The notes beneath the pieces are model-generated. The model searched no databases. It was given only the letters and a program-made list of their open reading frames with translations, and was not told the DNA's origin. Shown piece after piece: positions 6,027-9,803 of a stretch of 9,803 bases of DNA. Positions within the stretch are counted from its first letter, which is position 1. Each line of letters begins with the position of its first letter. A program made the position numbers and the translations under genes. This DNA comes from an uncultured archaeon (GTDB taxonomy: Archaea; Korarchaeota; Korarchaeia; Korarchaeales; Korarchaeaceae), in assembly GCA_938073845.1 (NCBI GenBank), contig CALJEO010000151.1:1-9803 (forward strand), in the 5' to 3' direction.

Positions 6027-6980
6027 ATGCTAGGGATCACTGGGGATCTTGCTTTACGAATCGCTAAGTACTACGCTCTCGCTTTCATTCTACTCCTACC
6101 TCTCCCCCTAGCTGGGGACTACGTCACCCACCTAGCGATAATGATAATGCTGTACTCCATAACGGCAGCGAGTCTCGACATACTCGTGGGCTACACCGGA
6201 AGGCTCTCCCTGGGGCATGCCGCTTTCTACGCGATAGGCGCTTACACATCAACACTCCTCAGCATGAACCTCGGTGTCAGTCCCTGGGTAGGGATTCTGG
6301 CAGGTGGCATGTTAGCATCCCTCTTCGGACTGGTGCTCGGGATCCCCTCCCTGAAGTTGAGAGGCCCTTATCTGGCGATCTCCACGTTAGGCTTTGGGGT
6401 TATAGTCCAATTGATGCTGATAAATCTGGATTGGCTTACCAGGGGTCCCCTAGGAATTCCTGGGATACCCCCACTTCCAGGGGGTCCCCTGGACCTCAGG
6501 AGCAAGTTCTCATTTTACTATGTAGCTCTAATGTTAACGTCAGTAGCTGTATACACGCTTCACATGATCTCGAGGTCCAGGATAGGAAAGGTACTCATGT
6601 CCATAAGGGAAGATGAGGATGCCGCCCTCTCCGTGGGCGTGAACGTCCCTCTGTTCAAGGTCCTAGCGTTCATAATATCAACTTTCTTCGCTGGACTGTC
6701 GGGCGGTCTTTACGCTCACTACATAAGGTACATAAGCCCGGCGATGTCCGCCCTATCTGAATCGATAAGTATACTCTCGATGACGATAATAGGTGGCTTC
6801 GGCACTCTGACAGGACCCCTGATGGGTGCCGCCATGCTCACGATACTTCAGGAGTTGCTGAGGCCTTATCTCGAGTATAGGTACCTCATATACGGTGCTC
6901 TTATAGTTATAGTGATGAAGTTCTTCCCCTCCGGCATCTACGGATTCGTCCAGTTCCTATCTAGGAAGGTGAGAGGATGA
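6027..6980 (+). CDS. livM: Branched-chain amino-acid ABC transporter permease LivM
   Basis: The second integral membrane subunit of the Liv importer, partner of LivH. It has 317 residues and roughly nine to ten hydrophobic segments. Characteristic LivM stretches are GYTGRLSLGHAAFYAIGAY (55-73), GIPSLKLRGPYLAISTLGFG (105-124), the EAA-like loop around RIGKVLMSIREDEDAA (185-200) and GGFGTLTGPLMGA (256-268). A Gly/Pro-rich extracytoplasmic loop lies at about 140-155. A purine-rich ribosome site (GGGAGGGAGGAG) overlaps the end of livH. The 3' end overlaps the livG start by four bases (ATGA), a sign of tight coupling with the ATPase gene. Confidence 0.94.
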   Translation: MLGITGDLALRIAKYYALAFILLLPLPLAGDYVTHLAIMIMLYSITAASLDILVGYTGRLSLGHAAFYAIGAYTSTLLSMNLGVSPWVGILAGGMLASLFGLVLGIPSLKLRGPYLAISTLGFGVIVQLMLINLDWLTRGPLGIPGIPPLPGGPLDLRSKFSFYYVALMLTSVAVYTLHMISRSRIGKVLMSIREDEDAALSVGVNVPLFKVLAFIISTFFAGLSGGLYAHYIRYISPAMSALSESISILSMTIIGGFGTLTGPLMGAAMLTILQELLRPYLEYRYLIYGALIVIVMKFFPSGIYGFVQFLSRKVRG

Positions 6981-7717
6981 TCCTGGAGGCTCAAGGTGTC
7001 ATCAAGAGGTTCGGGGGCCTGGTGGCTGTCGATGATGTGAGCTTCGGTGTGAGAGAGAGGGAAGTATTCGGTATAATAGGCCCCAACGGTGCAGGTAAGA
7101 CCACACTCTTTAACGTGATAACTGGCTTCTATAAACCTGAGAAGGGGAGGATTATCTTTCAGGGAGTTGATATCACCGGTAAAAAGCCAAATGAGATAGC
7201 TAGGATAGGTCTCACTAGGACTTGGCAGATAGTGAAGCCCTTCCTAGGTATGAAGGTCCTGGATAACGTGCTGGTCCCTATTTACGTGAAGAGGGGGATC
7301 CTGAGAGGTATAAGTGAGCGAGAAGCTATTGAGAGGGCTGAGGAGATACTGGAGTTCGTCGGTCTCTCGCACAGGAGAGATTTCTTAGCGGAGACGCTGC
7401 CCCAGGGCGAGAGGAAGAGGCTCGAGATAGCGAGAGCCCTCGCAACGGAACCCAAGCTACTGATGCTGGATGAGCCTGCCGGTGGGTTAACACCCACCGA
7501 GATGGATGAGGTCATGGAGGTCGTCAGGAAGGTCAGGGAGTCCGGGGTCACAGTTATTGTGATAGAGCATAACATGAGGGTGGTCACGGGGATATGTGAG
7601 AGGATAATGGTCCTAAACTTCGGGAAGAAGATCGCTGAGGGTACTCCTGAGGATGTAGCGAGGAATGAGGAAGTCATCAAAGCTTACCTGGGGGAGAGGT
7701 TCCATGTTGGAGGTTAG
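6977..7717 (+). CDS. livG: Branched-chain amino-acid ABC transporter ATPase LivG
   Basis: A cytoplasmic ATP-binding subunit that powers the LivHM permease. It has 246 residues in a single ABC domain. Walker A is GPNGAGKT (35-42, K41), the Q-loop Gln is at 84 in TRTWQIVKPF, the signature region is LPQGERKRLEIARAL (141-155), Walker B is LLMLDE (161-166) and the switch His is H198 in IEHNM. The signature LPQGE departs from the canonical LSGGQ, but LivG proteins commonly vary here. The C-terminal AEGTPEDVARNEEVIKAYLG (220-239) is typical of LivG. It overlaps livM by 4 bases and livF by 14 bases. Confidence 0.95.
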   Translation: MILEAQGVIKRFGGLVAVDDVSFGVREREVFGIIGPNGAGKTTLFNVITGFYKPEKGRIIFQGVDITGKKPNEIARIGLTRTWQIVKPFLGMKVLDNVLVPIYVKRGILRGISEREAIERAEEILEFVGLSHRRDFLAETLPQGERKRLEIARALATEPKLLMLDEPAGGLTPTEMDEVMEVVRKVRESGVTVIVIEHNMRVVTGICERIMVLNFGKKIAEGTPEDVARNEEVIKAYLGERFHVGG

Positions 7718-8411
7718 GAATGTATCTGCAGCTTATGGTACTGCTTTAGTCCTTAAGAACATCAATATAAGGGTAGGAAGTAACGAGATCGTCTCACTCA
7801 TAGGCGCGAACGGAGCGGGCAAGACCACGACACTCAGGGTGATCTCGGGGATGCTGAAGCCGATTGGAGGGGAGGTGATGTTGGAGGGTAGGAACATCGC
7901 GGGAATGGAACCGTTTCAGATAGCCTCGCTAGGATTAGTGCACGTCCCTGAGGGAAGGGGGCTCTTCCCCGAGATGACAGTAATGGAGAACTTGGAGATG
8001 GGGGCTTACCTCAGGAAGGATAAGGATGGTATCAGGAGGGATTTGGAGTTCGTTTACTCCCTCTTCCCGGTGCTTAAGGAGAGGGAGAAGCAGCTAGCCG
8101 GTACTCTAAGCGGGGGGGAGCAGCAGATGCTGGCCATAGCTAAAGGCCTGATGGGAGCGCCTAAGCTCCTCCTATTGGACGAGCCATCATTGGGTCTCTC
8201 ACCGGTGATGGTGGACAGGATATTCGATGCGATATCCCAGATAAACAGGGAAAGAGGGGTTCCCATTTTAATAGCTGAGCAAAATGCTTATATGGCTCTA
8301 AGCGCGAGCCATAGAGCTTATGTCATTGAGAACGGATCCACTGTGATGGAGGGTATCGGGAAGGAGCTCTTGGGGAACGATCATGTGAGGAGAGCCTACC
8401 TGGGGATCTAG
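7704..8411 (+). CDS. livF: Branched-chain amino-acid ABC transporter ATPase LivF
   Basis: The second ATPase of the Liv importer, pairing with LivG. From ATG 7704 it has 235 residues. Walker A is GANGAGKT (34-41, K40), the Q-loop position carries Glu in VPEGRGLFP (81-89) as is normal for LivF, the signature is LSGGEQ (135-140), Walker B is LLLLDE (155-160), and AEQNA (191-195) has Gln in place of the switch His, also usual in LivF. I chose 7704 over an in-frame start at 7665 because MLEVRNVSAAYG is the normal LivF N-terminus and GGGGAGAGG lies just upstream; the overlap with livG is then 14 bases. Codons 174-235, the stop and 29 bases of flank are duplicated almost perfectly at 9586-9803. No strong terminator follows. 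Confidence 0.95.
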   Translation: MLEVRNVSAAYGTALVLKNINIRVGSNEIVSLIGANGAGKTTTLRVISGMLKPIGGEVMLEGRNIAGMEPFQIASLGLVHVPEGRGLFPEMTVMENLEMGAYLRKDKDGIRRDLEFVYSLFPVLKEREKQLAGTLSGGEQQMLAIAKGLMGAPKLLLLDEPSLGLSPVMVDRIFDAISQINRERGVPILIAEQNAYMALSASHRAYVIENGSTVMEGIGKELLGNDHVRRAYLGI

Positions 8412-8440
8412 CATAAGCTCGGAACCCTCTCCACTATTTC
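8223..8440 (+). repeat. Direct repeat, proximal copy (livF 3' end plus flank)
   Basis: These 218 bases match 9586-9803 with three substitutions and no gaps, at a constant offset of 1363 bases. The copy covers LivF codons 174-235, the stop codon and 29 bases of 3' flank. The differences are G8294/A9657 (Met197 to Ile), C8357/T9720 (silent) and G8360/A9723 (silent). In all three the distal copy carries A or T. The proximal copy is part of the intact livF gene. Confidence 0.97.
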
Positions 8441-8488
8441 CTTCAAATCGAGAAGCTCCACCTGAACGATTGCCGAAAAACATCCACT

Positions 8489-8535
8489 TCACCGCGAGGA
8501 AAAGCTTATAAAAATCAAGTGGGGTCACGCGGTGA
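8489..8535 (+). promoter_or_regulatory. Promoter of the HEPN/MNT pair with inverted repeats
   Basis: A TATA-like box CTTATAAAA (8505-8513) predicts transcription starting near 8534, so the HEPN gene would be nearly leaderless. The box is flanked by an exact 8-base inverted repeat, TCACCGCG (8489-8496) and CGCGGTGA (8528-8535). The right half is itself part of the palindrome TCAC-GCG-GTGA (8525-8535), which covers the predicted start site. A second pair, CCACTT (8484-8489) and AAGTGG (8517-8522), interleaves with the first. Such dyads around a toxin-antitoxin-like promoter would suit an operator for autoregulation. That role is inference. Confidence 0.45.
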
Positions 8536-8537
8536 GG

Positions 8538-8924
8538 ATGTCCCTCGAGGAGGCTGAAATACTGAGAGAACGTGCAGAGGCTTTTCTAATGAATTCTGAA
8601 AGATTAATAAGTGAAGGTTTTTTCGATCTTGCTGCCTTCAGTCTGGAGCAATACTGCCAGCTGATAATCAAGTACAAGCTGCTATTAAAGACCGGCACCT
8701 ACCCGCGGACGCATCTTTTGACCAAACTTTTAAGGGATCTTTCAAAGATCGCCCCCGAAGTCTCTCCTCTCCTAGAGAATGAGGACTCTATACTACTTCT
8801 AACTAAGCTCGAAGATGCCTATATAGGGGCAAGGTACTTGCCGCGTAGATACGAGGAGGTAGAGGTTAAGGCGCTGTTAAGATATGTGAGGGAGGTGTTC
8901 AAGCCGACAATTGACAATGTTTGA
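8538..8924 (+). CDS. HEPN domain protein (putative toxin or partner of MNT)
   Basis: A small all-helical HEPN protein of the archaeal group that pairs with minimal nucleotidyltransferases. In characterised HEPN/MNT modules the HEPN partner is an RNase toxin neutralised by the nucleotidyltransferase; here that role is inferred from the pairing. From ATG 8538 it has 128 residues; an in-frame GTG at 8532 would add two. Family-like features are an early helix with AAFSLEQYCQLIIKYKLLL (32-50), YPRTHLLTKLLRDL (55-68) and DAYIGARYLPRRYEEVEV (93-110), which carries the common ARY motif. The canonical catalytic R-x4-6-H motif is not apparent; the only close Arg-His pair is R57-T-H59, so RNase activity is uncertain. 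Codon use (AAT, TTA, TTT) is more AT-rich than livF, which suggests an accessory origin. It overlaps the MNT gene by 8 bases. Confidence 0.8.
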   Translation: MSLEEAEILRERAEAFLMNSERLISEGFFDLAAFSLEQYCQLIIKYKLLLKTGTYPRTHLLTKLLRDLSKIAPEVSPLLENEDSILLLTKLEDAYIGARYLPRRYEEVEVKALLRYVREVFKPTIDNV

Positions 8925-9252
8925 CCTCTACATAGAGGAAGGAAAGAAGGCGCTAGAAGCTCTAAGCAATTTTATGGAAGTCGGCAAGAAATTAAAAAGC
9001 TTGGTTCTGGAGCTCTGGCCTAATGCTAAAGTTTACCTATTTGGCTCCTCCGTTAAAGGTAAATACACCGCCTCTAGCGATATAGACATCCTAATAGTCG
9101 TTGAAGGCGTAAGCTATGAGGAGGCTTCAAGGGTCAAGGCTCGGATCCGCATGACATTAGATTACCCAGTGGAAGTTCATGTGGCAACACCAAAGCAGTT
9201 CGCCGATTGGTATATGAAGTTCATAAAGGAAGGGGAAATCCTGGAAGTGTAG
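8917..9252 (+). CDS. Minimal nucleotidyltransferase (MNT) domain protein
   Basis: A Pol-beta-superfamily minimal nucleotidyltransferase of 111 residues. In studied HEPN/MNT modules such proteins act as antitoxins, in some cases by adenylylating the HEPN partner; that is family knowledge and not shown here. The active-site motif is clear: FGSS at 42-45, then D55-I-D57 in SSDIDILIVVEG. A later acidic residue in YPVEVHVATP (E86) occupies the usual third-acid region, where Asp is more common. The N-terminal helix (1-34) is rich in Lys and Glu. I chose ATG 8917, which overlaps the HEPN stop. An in-frame TTG at 8911 is possible and is closer to GGAGGTG (8891-8897). Both are far from that ribosome site, so translational coupling is likely. 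Confidence 0.85.
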   Translation: MFDLYIEEGKKALEALSNFMEVGKKLKSLVLELWPNAKVYLFGSSVKGKYTASSDIDILIVVEGVSYEEASRVKARIRMTLDYPVEVHVATPKQFADWYMKFIKEGEILEV

Positions 9253-9585
9253 GAAAATTTCTTCAGTGGAGCTCAGTTTTCTAATATTTTTACAGCTCCT
9301 CCAGGACATGCTTTTCAATTCTCAGTTTAGGTGCTTTCGCCGATAAAATTCACTTCAAACACCAATTCCTCTAATAACACTAAATAAGAAGCACACCGCC
9401 CTTATTCGCTCAATCCCAATGCCGTAGCTCTCGTTCATGAATTGGAGTCAACCGCATCTAAGGAAAGCTTAATAGTACCCTATCGTGTTTTTGAACGTGG
9501 TCCTTACGACCATACGCTCCTTTCCTCTCGTAGGCCTTCGGGGAGCTCGACTCCCCAGATCCAAGGGTTCAGGATAGCTACAGCG
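9253..9585. other. Gene-poor spacer between MNT gene and distal livF fragment
   Basis: I find no convincing gene in these 333 bases on either strand. The first two-thirds are AT-rich and unlike the flanking coding DNA. The last part is more GC-rich and contains two short hairpins: TGGTC-cttac-GACCA (9498-9512), and GGGGAG-ctcga-CTCCCC (9540-9556), which is not followed by a T run. I see no tRNA, CRISPR array or insertion-sequence ends. An open frame from TTG 9442 runs through the end of this spacer into the livF fragment but has no ribosome site. Confidence 0.6.
9277..9291 (+). terminator. T-rich terminator after the HEPN/MNT pair
   Basis: Two T runs (TTTT at 9277-9280 and TTTTT at about 9287-9291) lie 25-40 bases after the MNT stop. 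There is no strong hairpin in front of them. This matches U-tract termination in archaea. Confidence 0.4.
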
Positions 9586-9774
9586 TTCGATGCGATATCC
9601 CAGATAAACAGGGAAAGAGGGGTTCCCATTTTAATAGCTGAGCAAAATGCTTATATAGCTCTAAGCGCGAGCCATAGAGCTTATGTCATTGAGAACGGAT
9701 CCACTGTGATGGAGGGTATTGGAAAGGAGCTCTTGGGGAACGATCATGTGAGGAGAGCCTACCTGGGGATCTAG
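9586..9774 (+). pseudogene. livF: livF 3' fragment (codons 174-235 and stop)
   Basis: A truncated duplicate of the LivF C-terminus. It reproduces residues 174-235 and the stop codon with one amino-acid change (Met197 to Ile). It lacks Walker A, the signature and Walker B, so it cannot be an ATPase. The frame remains open upstream to a TTG at 9442, adding 48 residues unlike LivF and giving a possible 110-residue chimeric ORF, but there is no ribosome site or family signature in that part. It most likely is a relic of whatever event placed the HEPN/MNT cassette beside livF. Confidence 0.85.
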
Positions 9775-9803
9775 CATAAGCTCGGAACCCTCTCCACTAT
9801 TTC
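9586..9803 (+). repeat. Direct repeat, distal copy (reaches right window edge)
   Basis: This is the second copy of the 218-base repeat starting at 8223. It is still identical where the window ends, so its true right boundary is unknown. Its left boundary is sharp at 9586, with a possible short extension: CAGGATA is found directly before the proximal copy (8216-8222) and again at 9570-9576, separated from the distal repeat by nine extra bases. Confidence 0.97.

Noticed and set aside
8298..8528. Minus-strand open frame over the livF end and the HEPN promoter
   Set aside because: It is antisense to livF and covers a promoter region. It has no signature and is explained by the opposite strand.
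9370..9480. rRNA-like words such as ACACCGCCC (as in 16S) and GCATCTAAG (as in 23S)
   Set aside because: They are isolated 9-base matches in the wrong relation to each other, with none of the surrounding conserved rRNA sequence. I take them as chance.
9531..9580. tRNA-like stem (GGGGA-GCTCGAC-TCCCC) followed by GGGTTC, which could suggest a tRNA fragment as integration site
   Set aside because: The 7-base loop lacks the invariant T33, the GTTC segment does not form a proper T arm, and no acceptor stem or D arm fits.
1..9803. CRISPR arrays, complete insertion sequences, integrase genes
   Set aside because: I saw no regularly spaced repeats, no terminal inverted repeats with a transposase, and no tyrosine or serine recombinase motif. 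The only long repeat is the livF 3' end pair.

Overview
The window looks like chromosomal DNA from a thermophilic archaeon, probably of the TACK group. This is an inference. It rests on TATA-like A/T boxes about 25 bases ahead of several genes, nearly leaderless starts mixed with strong GGAGGTG ribosome sites, heavy use of AGG/AGA for Arg and ATA for Ile, and archaeal-style metabolic genes. Korarchaeota is one plausible lineage, but nothing here proves it.

Left part (1-3705). A hypothetical gene runs off the left edge on the minus strand. A divergent spacer of about 290 bases separates it from a plus-strand TrpB2-type tryptophan synthase beta chain; no trpA is visible. The spacer carries a promoter, a well-placed ribosome site, a 7-codon mini-ORF containing a Trp codon, and an open reading frame in another phase that ends across the trpB2 start. 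Converging on trpB2 is a minus-strand pair: an ornithine-carbamoyltransferase-like gene followed by carbamate kinase. Together these could turn citrulline into ornithine, CO2, NH3 and ATP, or run the other way to make citrulline. No arginine deiminase is visible.

Middle part (3706-8411). A divergent promoter region leads into a complete branched-chain (or related) amino-acid ABC importer in the order binding protein, LivH, LivM, LivG, LivF. The genes are tightly packed or overlapping. The binding protein is separated from the permease genes by a 50-base T-rich gap. An amino-acid importer beside amino-acid catabolic enzymes suggests a peptide or amino-acid user.

Right part (8412-9803). Downstream of livF lies a small accessory cassette: a HEPN-domain gene overlapping a minimal nucleotidyltransferase (MNT) gene, resembling HEPN/MNT toxin-antitoxin modules. 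It has its own TATA box with a palindrome at the predicted start. After it comes a 333-base gene-poor, AT-rich spacer, then a near-perfect second copy of the 3' end of livF plus its downstream flank: 218 bases, 3 differences, still in register when the window ends. The HEPN/MNT cassette is thus bracketed by direct repeats of the livF 3' end. This is the most striking structure in the window and suggests insertion at, or duplication of, the livF terminus.
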